Source of the DNA: Gonocerus acuteangulatus
Taxonomy: Eukaryota; Arthropoda; Insecta; Hemiptera; Coreidae
Assembly: GCA_946811695.1 (NCBI GenBank)
Contig: OX328128.1
Location: 74,842,531 to 74,906,530 of the forward strand
Length of the DNA stretch: 64,000 nucleotides
Reading direction: 5' to 3'
Shown here: positions 46,404 to 61,744 of the stretch, piece by piece
Position numbering within the stretch: the first letter of the stretch is position 1
Layout of the letters: each line of letters starts with the position of its first letter
The notes under the pieces: generated by a model
The model's input: the letters and a program-made list of their open reading frames with translations, nothing else
What the model was told of the DNA's origin: nothing
The model's database searches: none
Translations under genes and position numbers: made by a program

Positions 46404-46630
46404 GGTTGCGAGTTTGGCTTAGTGATGGAGCACTCGAATCATGTTTTAGAGGTCTTGAATTCGAATGACAGGGACACACCATCTTCTATTAGTGTACTCG
46501 TTCGAGGGACGGAGTCAATATCCGTACGTTCCCTAGAGTGCCGATTGGACAAGAATCAGTTACCTCTACGCCATCTAGCCTTTTTTTTTTGTTGGGCAGA
46601 TTTTTTTGTTGGGTTCCTCCACCGTTGTCT
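46404..46630 (+). mobile_element. tRNA-headed SINE
   Basis: In intron 2. The head has TTTGGCTTAGTGATGG and GAATTCGAATGAC as A- and B-box-like segments. The body with CTAGAGTGCCGATTGGACAA and GAATCAGTTACCTCTACG is shared with 33145-33452. 46192-46403 and 46631-46777 show nothing else. Confidence 0.55.
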
Positions 46631-46777
46631 GAAATAAGTATTTCACTATCACATGCACAAAGACGCAACAGAACGTTTTGATGCTCTCAAAAAGTTCCAA
46701 AAAAACAAAAAAATCTAGGCCATAGAAAATAACGCTGGTCAACATCAAATTTGCCTTTCACATGAAAATATACTATA

Positions 46778-49706
<2,929 letters not shown>

Positions 49707-49822
49707 TTTAAAGAGTTTCCTCCCATAGAGTTTTTTTTATTACTTTTAGGCTTAGATTTAAGATGTTTACCATTTTGAATTTCCTTTATAATTTTGCGTG
49801 TCTGTGTGTGTGTGTTTCTCAG

Positions 49823-50095
49823 TTTCGGCATCATATGTCCCACGAAGGAATGCTCGCATTCCGAAATGCGGGCCGTGTCCGGAGACTGTTCTGCTTATGA
49901 GATCTGTCAGAACGGATCTTGGATCAGAGAATCTTGCGGACCAGACACGATGTACAACCCTTTGAAGAGCATCTGCGACGCGGGCGGTTGCACGCAATGC
50001 AGTCATGGAGAACTTTCAAAAGGAACAGCTGGCAACAGATATCAGGAATGTGAGCTGGGATTGTGGACGGAAAAGGAGTGTCCGGAATTTCACAG
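49823..50095 (+). CDS. chitin-binding protein, exon 3 (CBM14 domains 3 and most of 4)
   Basis: The GTTTCTCAG acceptor and CACAG/gtgat donor enclose 273 nt, phase 2 on both sides, residues 120-210. It supplies the last Cys of domain 2, a full six-Cys domain 3 (130-176) and domain 4 up to its fourth Cys. Domain 4 (179-219) is odd: where Cys2 is expected it reads GTAGNRYQEC, and it also lacks Cys6. Confidence 0.9.
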
Positions 50096-50839
50096 GTGAT
50101 TTTCCACAAAAAAAAAACAAACAAAATGACCGAATATTGCAAATGTATTTTAAAACACAATATAAAAAATATAATTAATTATTCCCTTATTATAATCTGG
50201 AATATTAGGGCGATTCTACAGAAAAGTAGCTCTTTTGGTGAAATGGTTTTTTTTTTTCACTCCATTGTTTTTTTTTACCTCAGAGATACTAAAGCATGTC
50301 TAACTTATTTATTATCAAAGCATTAGTCAATTAGTTCTCATGGCCTAAGTGGCCAAACAGCAGCCATTTTGTTTTTTTAGGTTGCAGGGGTGTGAGATTT
50401 AAGACAGGGAAGTCAGCATAAGAGTAAAAAAAAACCCCATCATTTCTTAACTGTTACTAACTGCCATTTTGAAGATATAGCATGGTGTATTAAACCGGGA
50501 AAATGGCAAAAGCATTCACAAAAACAATTCTTGGGAAAATATAATATAATTAAACAATATTTTTCATACTGACAGGGTAGTGATAAAAATTGAATCCTCA
50601 TTTCCCTGTCAAGAAAAAATGAAAAAACAAAAAGCATCATTGTGTCAATTATTTTTATTTATTAAATTAACTGAACAAAAGGTATTACTACAAGGCCAAA
50701 CTTTTTAGTACAAATTACCAAACAGTCTGTTTGACTGAATTGAATATCAATTTCATCATGTGCCCCAGTGTTGTACTATAATTGAAAGGGGAGTGATAAT
50801 TTTGAGGATCACCTATGGCACGCCATGTTTATAATAAAA

Positions 50840-51620
50840 TGTCCGTCACGCAGGAGCTGCATAACTAAGCACTTTCCTCAGAATTTTTGTAGTGTAGACT
50901 ACATTACTGAATAATTTGCTGTAAATAACCTATATAAATAAAATAAAAACGTGAATAGTTCTGCTCATTTACATATCTTATGAGAACTGTTCAATTATTA
51001 ATTTTGTAAATAATTTGCTTCCAGAGTTATGTTAATATATGATACTGTACTACTTAATAAATACACAAAAACTTCATTTTCCGTCTTTTGATCTGACGCA
51101 GGAACAGGATACAGTCCTCCTTGTGGGAGATAGCGCTCCTCGCGGCGCCTTTGGGAACCTACGTCTGGACGGCTAATTTTAATGAAACAGAGTTTAAAGT
51201 AAACCCTCCTTTCTAATAGACCGATTTACTTCATTTTTACAACACTTCCTTCTCATGAGATACCCACGACTTATACCGCATTTCGTTACAATACAGCAAA
51301 AATTACGACCGGTATGAGTATATTAGTACTTTAGGTCCGGAGTAAACCCCCCTCCAAATAACCCGATTTAGTTTATTTTTACAACCCATTTTTCTCTATT
51401 GATTACCACCACGAATACCGAGTTTCGTTGAAATGTAACAAATATTATGGTTGGTAGTGGCAAATTGGTAATGTGGGTCCGGAGTAAACCCCCCCTCCTA
51501 ATAAACCGATTTAGTTTATTTTTAGAACGTATGTCTCTCTTTAGATCAACATAACGAATACCGAGTTTCGTTGAAATATAACAAAAAATACGGCTGCAAC
51601 CTCAATATCAGCTTTTAATG
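50840..51620 (+). mobile_element. H2 element, 3' end decayed
   Basis: 5' end GTCCGTCACGCAGGAGCTGC, H2 interior with three C-run repeats, ending near GCAACCTCAATATCAGC without hairpin or (TA)n. In intron 3. 50096-50839 and 51621-53074 hold AT-rich sequence with no recognised gene; a decayed H1-type end is near 52930-52980. Confidence 0.65.
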
Positions 51621-53074
51621 ACATCTAAATAAAGTTTTTTGGGGTACTTACCAAACAATGTTATCAAATCACGAGAATAAAAATCAACTGACTTTTTATG
51701 AAGAGCAAGGGAGTGATCAAAAAGTTTTATAACTCGTCATTTTACTTGTAAAACACTTTCAATGCACATCCTCTCTTTGCAGAAATTAAAGTCAAACTGA
51801 AATAATTTGTTTTTGGTTACATTGAGATTCTAAATCAACTGACTGAAAAATTAAAAAAAAAAAACACGTTTACACTTCACAAGTGTTGAGTTTTCATTGT
51901 GACAGGGGAGTGATAAAATAGCGAGTGACAGACGTTAATGAAGCTTTTGTCATCCTTTATGAAAATATGTTTTAGTTGTTTCTTTTCAAGCTACATTCGT
52001 GAGGGCACAATGAAAAAAATACAACTACGAAAAACTTGCTGCAAGTTACTGTAGGCCTAAAAAATCAAGGACAGTAACAAACCTGAGTAGTGTAACAGGC
52101 CAGGGGGAGTGAGAATTAGGACTTTGCAAAGCTCCAGCTCCAGATCAAAGGTTGTTACAGAGCATCCCGTGCTAGGTATGATTCAAAATATTTTTGTATC
52201 ATCTTACTAAAAAGGAAAAACATTAATATTTTCAATACGGACTAAATAATAGACAAAAACCAAAAAGTGCTCCTTTTCTGTAGAATCGCCCATTAATGAA
52301 AAATCAATTCATACCTCATAGTTTTATTATTTTTTCGACATTAATAATACTTCATCATGGGCATAAGTATGTTATAAAATATGCCTACAACCTCAACTTT
52401 ATAACATTAGGGACACTTAAAGAGTGGTTAAATACTGAATGAATCCAATATGGCGGATTTAAACCAGCTGATTAATAACGATATGTTATATATTTAATAT
52501 TAATTTACGGACTAAATATAGGCGTTAATAATGAAACCAATTATAATTGGTTTCATTATTACTATAATTATCGTAAGAGGAAAAATTAAATCATTCTAAC
52601 AATTATATTAAAAAAAAACAAAAAACATTTCCATAATTATAGATAGAAAGAAATTCGTAAATAATACACTGAAATACAACAACTAAATAATGCTTTTAAG
52701 AATTCATTTAATAAAAAAATAAAGAATATAGTTTAATTAATAGCAAAGAGGATCGTTATTATATCGGATTATTTATAGCTGTAATTCTTCTGCATATTTA
52801 TCTTAAACATATGATATTTTGACTATGGATCAGCTGACTAAAAGCAGCCATATTGGATATGTTCATTCTTTGGGCAGTCTTGAAGTGGCCCTACATTAAG
52901 GCGGAAGGTTCGCCTCTTCATGTCGAGGCTGTTAGCGTGTTTCACCCATCCCTAAATAGGGAGAAAATCCGCTTATGACGTCAATATTATGGTAAACTAT
53001 TAGCGTACGATTTAAGGTGTAAGAAATCTTTCTATGTATTTATTTATCTATGATTTTTCATTATTTTTTTCCAG

Positions 53075-54473
53075 CTTCGATTCCACCAAAAAGAAATGCG
53101 TATTGTCATTCGAAAACAACTCTCAGAAAACCTTGATGACCCTAGCGGCCGAAACCTGCAAAGACGGAGACACGCGCGCTGAAGACAATTGCTCTAAATA
53201 CTCAATATGCTCTGGTGGGAAATGGGAGCCCTCTACGTGCCCAAAAAATTATCTGTTCGATTCGATATTGATACAGTGCATGCTGTCCGAAGAAGCGCGA
53301 TGTTTGTCCTGCCCAGGGGACCAAGCGGATCCTGAAACTTGCTCAGCTTATTACGTTTGCGAAAAAGGTGTAAAAATAAAAAAAACCTGTGGTTTTTTGA
53401 AGCAGTGGGACGGTGTGAGCAAGAAATGCGTCTTCAGGGGCGCTAATTGCTTCCCCGGCGCAAAATGTACAGAAAATGGTAAGAAATTACCCACAAACGA
53501 CTGCAAATTCTACGAAGAATGTATATCAGGTAATTACTACAAGAAAGCTTGTGGCTTCAGTAAGGTGTACGACGCCGCGTCCTCGGAATGCGTCTGGGCA
53601 TACCCTTGGGCTAGTTGCAAACAGACTACTTATATTGCTGCGAAGTGCAAAGATGGCGAGAGCAAGCCTTTGGACTGTACGAATTACGCAAAATGCATCA
53701 ACGGTCAGTGGACGCAACTCAAATGCGACTCTGGAGAGACGTTTGTACAAAGCGTTTGCGTCAAGGCGGAATGTTTGGTTCAAAAGTTAACATGCGCATC
53801 CTACAGAATCAACGGTATTGACTTGAAGTGTCCAGAGGGAGAAATCTTTGACGAGAATGCCAAGAAATGCGTCACGGGTACATGCAAGGTGAAACGTGAC
53901 GTACCAGAATGCCAAGATGGCGAAGTCCAATCGGTGGAAGATAACTGCCAACAATATAAAGTTTGCGTCGATGGAAAATTCGTTCTCCGTGCCTGTTCGG
54001 ATTGTATGAACTTCGATCCGGAAGCTAAGAGTTGCAGATACGTCTATAGCTTTCCTTGCACACGCATCGCGAAGACAACGCTCGCTCCAGTAAGAACAAC
54101 AGAGCCACAAACGCCAAGCGCTGAACCAACAACAAGAATTCCAGACACAACCACGCTTTCACCAGCAACAGAACCACAAACTCCGAGCCAAGAACCAACC
54201 ACACTATCTCCAACAAAAAATCCAGATCCGAGTACACCCTCGCAAACGACAGAACAACCAGCTTCTACACCAGGCCCAACGATTACTGACGCCCCCACGA
54301 CAGCACCCCCCGTTGAATGTACACAAAATCAAAAGAAACCGAATAAACAGAACTGTAAAAAGTTTTACGTTTGTAAAAACGGAAAGTTCGTCGAGGATTC
54401 CTGCAATTTGTGGCGCAAGTTTGATTCCATAGATCTCAAGTGCGTAAATTGGGGCGCAAGATGTGCCAGTTAA
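53075..54473 (+). CDS. chitin-binding protein, exon 4 (end of domain 4 to domain 11)
   Basis: The TTTTTTTCCAG acceptor opens residue 211 and the frame runs to TAA at 54471-54473. Domains 5, 6, 7, 8 and 11 have the full six Cys. Domain 9 (451-481) has only four: Cys1 and Cys3 are missing with a short deletion (CASYRINGIDLKC). Domain 10 has an extra Cys (ACSDCMNF). The linker at 540-625 is rich in Thr, Pro, Ser and Glu, with repeated TTLSP and EPQTPS motifs. The exon carries seven whole domains with no introns, so tandem duplication within one exon is likely. Confidence 0.92.
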
Positions 54474-54482
54474 CATAAAATT

Positions 54483-54488
54483 AATAAA
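54483..54488 (+). terminator. polyadenylation signal of the chitin-binding protein gene
   Basis: AATAAA lies 10 bp after the stop codon. A second AATAAA is near 54547. Confidence 0.6.
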
Positions 54489-55414
54489 CAATAACAAGAA
54501 AAACTAGCACTATTTAAATATATTAAGCTAGTATTAAATCACATGTAATAAAATATGTACGAGAGTGAAGTTATTTTTTCGAATATAGTCCTGGGCTTTT
54601 CTGCTTTTAGATCGATGCTGAAAGGGTGAATTTTACAAGAATTATTTACTAATGTTCACATTTATTTACTACTCTCTAAGAGAGGAATATTCAAAAAGAA
54701 AATGTTGGTAGTATATTAAAAGAATTCCTATTTTTTTTTTTTTTTTTTAAATCGGGTCGACACTTTTTGCATTATAATTTGACGATTGAGTTATCAAGGA
54801 AAAATTAATATTTTTTAAAGATTTACTATCAAAGAAAATTTCATTGGTTGTTTATTGTATAATCTACATCTACTGTATATATATATGAACGTCCTAAATC
54901 CATTTGAATTGAAAAAATATATTTAAAAACTCTATTTTTTTTATCCTTTTTTCAATTTTCAAATCAGCAAATGCATTTTACCGGAATTGAATAATTTTGT
55001 GTTAAATAATAATAATAATAAATAACATCACAAATCTTTTAACTCCTTTGCGACCACGATTATTACAGGGTTATGAGCGAAAAATGTTTCAGAAATTTAT
55101 CAATGAACGCATACCTTAATTACTATTATCTAAGTAAATCCGAAAATATTCCCTCAAAATATAGTTACCTGCTGAGTATACCGTAATCTAGGCCTCCCTC
55201 TCCAATCTCTGTCTTCCATTCTACCCTCCATAACTAGGTTTTTTTTGTTTTTTTTATTGTTTCCTCCCCACAGTCTCCCTATGGTGAGAGAGTTTATTTA
55301 CTTTTTTTCTGCACAACCCATGCCATTTGGGCATATCTTGTGCGAATGAAATACTTTACATTCATGTCGATATTGATTCAATTATTCTATTTTTTTTTTT
55401 TTTTTTGTATGTAC
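54489..55414. other. AT-rich intergenic sequence
   Basis: T-runs (54727-54748, 55389-55406) and short AATAAT runs. No gene, RNA or repeat family is recognised. Confidence 0.5.
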
Positions 55415-55655
55415 AAAATAAACAATTTCTTATAAAATACACAGAATTATTATACAATTTAAGACTTATCTTTACATAAACAATTTCTTATAAAATAAAC
55501 AAGATTATTATTCAATTGAGACTTATCTTAACACAAACAATTTCTTATGAAATAAACAAAATTATTGTACGAGTTAGACTTATTTTAAAATAAACTAAAC
55601 AATTTCTTATTAATTAGAAAAATTATAATACAATTTTAAAATTTATCTTAAGTTT
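55415..55655. repeat. 58-62-bp tandem repeat, four diverged copies
   Basis: The anchor AACAATTTCTTAT recurs near 55421, 55479, 55536 and 55598. It is diverged, so older than the other arrays. Confidence 0.7.
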
Positions 55656-55919
55656 TAACAGGCCCCTTTCCTCTCACAGTTGGTAAATGTTTTTGGCTAA
55701 TTTATTTAAAATGGAGAAATAATCAGTAAATAGCTTTTTGGGGCTAATTGGCCATTCTTTAATACAGTTTTTTAAATGTTTTTGTAAATGTTGTGTTTGT
55801 CTGCATTCGTATATTAAATGAGTGTATGTCTGTACTGAGTGGTTATCGCATTTGTGCAGAAGGCTCTAAACGAATTAATTTTTCTATGCTTTATAATGTT
55901 TCAGCATTTGGAATCAATC

Positions 55920-56047
55920 AATTATCCTCCCTGTTCAGAGAAAGGTTAAAGACAAAACTCTCCCTACTAGTTACAGACCAATAGCCCTAACCAGCTGTAT
56001 CTGCAAACTATTCGAACGAATGATTAACAAACGGCTCTCATGGTTCC
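55920..56047 (+). pseudogene. non-LTR reverse transcriptase remnant, 5' piece
   Basis: A plus-strand frame with TSYRPIALTSCICKLFERMI, the RT motif upstream of the active site in jockey-like elements. It is cut by the jockey insertion at 56048-56058 and resumes at 60530. Confidence 0.65.
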
Positions 56048-56265
56048 TTGAAAAATATTATTTTTTTTTCCATTTATTTATTTGAAATCTGTACAATTAT
56101 TAGCAATACAATAATCAAGTCTGTTGATGCAGATATGTACAATTTGACAAAAACGGTAAAAGTAAAATAAAAGAAAAGAAAAAATAATACAAAATATGGA
56201 AGAAGACAACCACTGTTGGCACTTCCAGAGATGTCTTGGTAAATGTTTTATTGGTCACGATAAGA

Positions 56266-58952
56266 TCAGATGATTAGATTGTCTCTAGGCCACTGTCTCT
56301 TGAGCCGCCTAGGAGGATTGTCTGGATGGGATTGTGATGATAAGGATAGACCTTCAGGATTAGGATGGTAAGACAATTTGGAGTGGAACATTTGGAATCG
56401 GTTTTTAGCAAGGTCAAGGACAAATGGGATGTTGAGGTCATTGTGAAGGGGTTTGTTGGAAACATAGAAAGGAGCATTTACAATTTTACGAAGTACTTTT
56501 GACTGGAATGCCTGTATTCTGTTGATGTTAGATGGTTTTGCAGATCCCCAGAGTTCAAGTCCGTATGTCCATATTGGTCGAATGATTGTTTTGTATATCG
56601 TTAGTTTGTTCTGCATCGATAATTTAGATGAGGGTCCAAGGAGTCGTCTAAGTAGTCCGTATCGTTTGTTCAGTTCCTGTCTTTTCAGTCTCGTGTGAGG
56701 GTTCCATGTCAGTCGGCTGTCAAGGTATAAACCTAGTTATCGAACCTCGTTAGAATCCGGGAGAGGAGTTTTCCTGAGGTAAACAGGAGGGCATGATCTT
56801 CGGTTGAGTGTGAATGTCACTTGTTTGCATTTTTCTGCGTTGATTCTTATTCTCCACCGTTCGCTCCAATGTTGTATGGCGGAAAGATGTTCCTGCAGGT
56901 TTTGGGATGCTACTGAAGGGTCAGGGGAAGTTGACAGGATGGCTGTGTCATCAGCGTATGTGGTAAGTAGGGTTTGGGGGTGTGTGGGAATATCCGCAGT
57001 GTAAAGAAGGAAAAGGAGGGGACCGATAATACTCCCTTGGAGGACTCCAGCATTTATGGAGCAGGTTGGGGAAAGGGTTGTACCTTGTTTAACTTGAAAT
57101 GATCTGTATGACAGGTAGGATTTGAGGATAAGGAAGTAGGTGTGTGGAAGTATTTGCTTTACTTTTTAAAGTATTCCCGGGTGCCAAACCTGATCGAATG
57201 CTTGAGCAACGTCGAGAAAGGCACTAGTGCAAAAACTCTTACGTTCAAGCGAGGAGGATATTGCGTCTACGACTCGTAAGCACTGCTGAATTGTGGAATG
57301 TTGGAAGCGGAAACCAAATTGATGGTTGGGAATTTTGTTCGAGGATTCTATGATAGGGAGGATTCTTTTGTAAAGGAGTTTTTCGAATACTTTGGACATT
57401 AATGGCAGAAGGCTGATAGGTCGATAGGAAGATGGGGAATCGGGAGGTTTGAAGGGTTTGGGAATAACGATAACTACTGAATGTTTCCAGGGATTCGGGA
57501 AATGGGTTGTTCTTAGGATTGAGTTGAAGAGATATGTGAGGAATATAATGGCCTTCTGGGGGAGGTTTTTAAGAATTGTGGAGGTGATAAGGTCATAACC
57601 GGGAGATTTCCTAGGGAGGTGTTTGATGGTATATTTTACTTCGGAAGTATGAAAAGCTTTGGGTGGGAAAGACAAAGGTAAGGGGGAATTGAGGTAATCT
57701 TCGATATCTTCATCCAGGGAAGGACTCGTTTGGGGATTAGGGGAAAATACTGTAGTCAGGTGTGTGGAGAGAAGGAGCGCCTTTTCTTCATCACTTCTGG
57801 CCCAGGTTCCATCGCTGCGTTTGAGAGGGGAAGGCATTGGATGAAACTTTAGGATTTTACGAGTAACTGCCCACAAAGAACAGTCTTGTGTAGAGAGGGA
57901 TGAAAGGTGTTCGTTGAAGGATTCTGAGCGGAATTGGGACAAGGAAGATTTCAGTTGTCGTGTCAGTCTGTTGTATGCGTTTCTGTCCGAGGGATAACGT
58001 GATCTTTGCCATAGAGCTCTGGCCCGTCGCTTGGCTGCAAGAAGTTCTTGGATGTGGGCTGGGAGTTGCAGTTTGGGTGGAGGAGGGAAACTTGTTCTTG
58101 GTCGGCATGAATTGCGGGCACAGTCCTGAACAGCTTTAGTGAAGTAGCTTTGTCTAGTTCTGTAGGGGTTTTTAGGGAAATGCTTAGGTCTATGGAGCGC
58201 TCTAGGTTGTCCTGAAATGCTTGCCAGTTGATAGGACCAGGTGTAAGGGTTGGTTGTAAAGGACGGGGTACAGGGGAGGAAAAGAGGGTTAAAAGGATCG
58301 CAGTATGGTCCGACGATAGGTCGAGGAGCGATTCAACAGAAGTCGCTATACCTCCCAAGCCAGACGAGATGAAGAAATCGACTAGGTCAGGGCTGCGGGA
58401 TGGGTCGGTTGGCCAGTATGTTGGAGTGTTGGGAGATATTGGACGATAATTCTGGGAGTTAAGGATATCGTAAAGGATTCTGCCACGGGAGTTAGCTGAA
58501 CGGCTTCCCCACATGGGGTGTTTCGCGTTAAAATCACCCCCGGTGAGGAAACGAGGACCAAAGGATTGGAGTATTGACAGGAATTCAGGATGGTAAATGG
58601 TGTGATTGGGAGAACAATACACTGCGGACAGTATTATATCGAAGGGAGAAAGGGGAAGGGATATGGATGTTACCTGCAGGCTTACTGATGCGATGCTGGG
58701 CTCTTGATGGTGCTTGATCTGGTTCTTGATTAGAATTAGAGTCCCATGCTGCGCCAGAGATGGATGGTCGGTTCGATAACAGGAGTAACCCTTGACACCG
58801 AATGACATCGATTTTTTCATGTGTGTTTCAGTTATTAATGCTATGTCGATGTTTTTGTCCGTTAGTAAGAGTGTGAGTTCTTGCCTTCTTGTTGTAAGTC
58901 CGTTGGCATTCCACAAAAGGATAGAAAGATGGGGATTACGGAAGCGGTGCAT
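56266..58952 (-). pseudogene. jockey-like ORF2 (endonuclease and reverse transcriptase), broken
   Basis: The N-terminal part has an apurinic-type endonuclease: LLWNANGL, ALITETH, GGDFNAKH and SSDHTAIL. After a frameshift near 58125 the RT follows: SYRPISLLP, FLDVAQAFDQVWH, a stop at about 57165, then GVLQGSIIGPLLF and the active site TYADDTAI. A second in-frame stop is near 56740, and the frame ends PRRLKRQWPRDNLII at 56266. At least three lesions make it non-functional. It overlaps ORF1 by 17 bp. Confidence 0.85.
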
Positions 58953-60291
58953 TTTGGGATTTAGGAAGGAAGTGAGCTATAAGGGTGGTCATTAGGTTTA
59001 TGAGTGGAGTGAGAAGGGTTTCGAGTTTATTTAGGAAGGAGGAAAAGAGGTTCATAGGATCTTGAGCATGATACTGAGGGATTTGCTTAGACGGTATAGG
59101 AGGAGTAGGGAAGGTAGGCTGATTTTGGGGTTGGGAAGGAGTAGTTGAAGAGGTAGGATAGGAAGATGGTTCTTGTGGTTTAGCTACATTTGTTAGAACT
59201 GGTGTTGGGACAGGCGGCTTCTTCTTCTGGAGTGACGTAAGTAAGGAGGAGTAAGTCACATTCGGCCGGCGAAGAGAAATATCCTTTGGAGCAGGAACAG
59301 GTCGTAGAGGTGGGAAGTGGGATGATCCACTGGGTGGTGATGTCTTCACAGCTTCTTTATGTTGTCTTAGTTGTGATCTCTGCCTTTGCACTCTTATTGT
59401 TTTAAGTGCTTTGTACACTTCGCATCCTCTGTAGCTGGCGGTGTGATTTTCTCCGCAGTTTGCGCAGCTTGGAGGGACGTCTTGTGGCTTGGGGCAGTCC
59501 TTAGAGGAGTGTTTACGGCCGCATTTGACACATTTTGATGTGTGATGGCAGTACGAGCGTGTGTGATTGAATTCTTGGCAGTTTTGGCACTGTATTACAT
59601 CACCCCGGTGTCGTGGTTCCTCTACTTTGATTTTAGTATACAGTAAGTACTGTTCACGGAAAATGTCTTTGCTCTTTTCGTTTTTTTCCAGGTCAACGAA
59701 GAAGAGAGGTAATTGCGCCTTTGTGACTGGATGCCGTACGTTATGAGCTCCTTTTACGGAGTAACCTTTGTTGGAGAGCTCACTGATTATATCTGCTGGG
59801 GGAGTTGAGTGATGGAGGTGGCGGATAACCACCCTGTAAGATTTGTCTTCGGGTAACTGGTAGCAGTGAAAATCTGCTTCCTTGCTTTCCAGGTGCCGAA
59901 TAATTGTTCTGTAGGCATCGCTATCAGTAGACTTTATAACGATGTCGTTAAACCTTGCCCGACATTCAAAATTGTTTTCTCCCACGAGATCTTTTAGGGT
60001 ACTACAGAGCTTCTTAAAGTCGGATACTTTTCTTAGATAAATGTTTGGAGGTTTCGTTAGATCTCGTGTTGAATCCTGGCCGATTTGGTAATGCTCCGAG
60101 CTCCGAGAGTGAGTTGAGGTGTTGTTTTGAGTAATGGTAGGCTTTTTCTGTTTTATTTTAGGGGGTGTCAATGTATCAGTTGCTCTCTTGCGTAATCTTT
60201 TGCGTCTTCCAGTAGCGACATTTTCAGAATCATGGGCTGACGTTGACTCAATTACAGTCATATGTTGTTCTCCAGTCTCAAATGATGACAT
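58936..60291 (-). CDS. jockey-like ORF1, nucleic-acid-binding (gag-like) protein
   Basis: 451 residues, uninterrupted. A basic N-terminal region (GRRKRLRKRATDT) precedes a PRE_C2HC-type segment (YRVVIRHLHHSTPPADIISE; KIKVEEPRHRGDVIQC) and three zinc knuckles (CQNCQEFNHTRSYC, CVKCGRKHSSKDC, CANCGENHTASYRGC), then a Pro-rich tail. It should bind element RNA and form the ribonucleoprotein. The start at 60291 fits the MSSFETGEQ frame. ORF2 begins 17 bp before its stop. Confidence 0.85.
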   Translation of the reverse strand: MSSFETGEQHMTVIESTSAHDSENVATGRRKRLRKRATDTLTPPKIKQKKPTITQNNTSTHSRSSEHYQIGQDSTRDLTKPPNIYLRKVSDFKKLCSTLKDLVGENNFECRARFNDIVIKSTDSDAYRTIIRHLESKEADFHCYQLPEDKSYRVVIRHLHHSTPPADIISELSNKGYSVKGAHNVRHPVTKAQLPLFFVDLEKNEKSKDIFREQYLLYTKIKVEEPRHRGDVIQCQNCQEFNHTRSYCHHTSKCVKCGRKHSSKDCPKPQDVPPSCANCGENHTASYRGCEVYKALKTIRVQRQRSQLRQHKEAVKTSPPSGSSHFPPLRPVPAPKDISLRRPNVTYSSLLTSLQKKKPPVPTPVLTNVAKPQEPSSYPTSSTTPSQPQNQPTFPTPPIPSKQIPQYHAQDPMNLFSSFLNKLETLLTPLINLMTTLIAHFLPKSQNAPLP

Positions 60292-60529
60292 CGTGTGCAG
60301 AAAATAATAATTTAATTATTAAGGAAAAAAAAAATAATGACACAGATGAGCTGCGAACCCAGTTTTTAAGACTCGCAGTAGTGGATGCTGCCAATGAGCC
60401 AGGGAGGCTGATTGAGAAACTGTGAGTAGCGCAGGCACTAGTATTTAGATTTTCTGAAGGGGCTGCAATAGCCACTCTGTCAGGTGAGTGCAGGAGCGCC
60501 CCCACCACTAGCCTTAGCTAGGGTAATGG

Positions 60530-61490
60530 TTGAAAAATATAAGATTTTATCAGAATATCAATGTAGCTTCAGATCGATTCACTCTACCATAGACCACATT
60601 GTTCGACTGGAAAATGAAATTTTAAATGTATTTATTAACAAGGAATCAATTATAGCTACATAATCAATTATAGCTTCATTTGACATTGAGAAAGCATACG
60701 ATACAGTATGGCGCCGGGCTATTGTGTCGAAATTGTATGAATGGAATATCCAGGGAAATCTTTTTAATTTCATAGAACGTTTCCTTACGAATAGGACATC
60801 CAGAGTTAAAGTAGGGGGACAGCTTTCAAATTCATTTATTCAAGAAGATGGAGTACCTCAAGGTTGCGTTTTGAGCACGACCCTATTCATGGTCGCAATA
60901 GACAACATCCGCGAGTGTATCACGCCAGAAGTAAGTTATAGCCTGTTTGTTGATGATTTACTTATTTACATTAAGGGAAATGACTTAAAGCAAATCCAAG
61001 ACACTATCCAAGAAGTAATATGCAATATCGAAAATTGGAGTTCACAAAATGGTCTTAAATTCTCACATGAAAAAACACAATGTATACATCCATTACAGGA
61101 ACATTATAATGTTCACTAAGAAAAGACGTGTTCCGCAAGTGGAACTGATGCTCCATTCAAATGGATTCGCACTTCCAATACATTAAGATATTTAGGTACT
61201 TATTTTTATTCAAGGTTTACATGGATAACCCACTTGAAAAGAGTCCTTGAAAAATGTAAGAAGTCGTTATATTTCTTGAGGACCCTTAGTAATACCCAGT
61301 GGGGGGCTGACATAAGGTTAATGCTAACCTTCTACCAAGCGTACACCAGGTCCATACTGGATTACGGAAGTATAGTGTACTCATCTGCCAGACCCAGTAC
61401 CTTGAAGAAGCTAGATCCACACAGGACTCCGTCTTGCCACCGGAGCTTTCAGATCGAACCCAGCAATCAGTTTGAACGCTAAATCGGGAG
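60530..61490 (+). pseudogene. non-LTR reverse transcriptase remnant, main part
   Basis: Continues the 55920-56047 piece: EYQCSFRSIHSTIDHI, SFDIEKAYDTVW, VPQGCVLSTTLFMVAI, and the active site LFVDDLLIY. The later region WGADIRLMLTFYQAY and SILDYGSIVY is in another frame. Stops (for example near 60660) and frameshifts make it dead. It is the host of the minus-strand jockey element. Confidence 0.7.
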
Positions 61491-61744
61491 AACATACATT
61501 GGAGTATAGTAAATTGTATAAAATTCACATTAAAATCTAAATTATTAAACTGTCCTTGCGCAACTAAATTCCACGGACAACATCATACTTGAAAAATATT
61601 AATTAAACCCAAAAAGACAAAGACCACTTCACATACGTTTCATACACTACACAAACAGGACAATGATAGCGGAAACGCCTGATCTCGCGAAACCTGTTAC
61701 TTCGTTCATCCCTTGGAAATTATATAATCTAAAATTTGATCTAT

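Larger units (their letters stand above)
56059..60529 (-). mobile_element. jockey-like non-LTR retrotransposon, near full length
   Basis: Flanked by the 11-bp target duplication TTGAAAAATAT (56048-56058 and 60530-60540). The 3' end has a T-run on the plus strand (the element's A-tail), then a 3' UTR at 56070-56265. It carries two overlapping ORFs on the minus strand and a 5' UTR of about 240 bp. ORF1 is intact; ORF2 is broken. Confidence 0.85.

Noticed and set aside
54044..54298. Gly/Val/Ser-rich minus-strand frames
   Set aside because: Shadow of the Thr/Pro-rich linker on the opposite strand.
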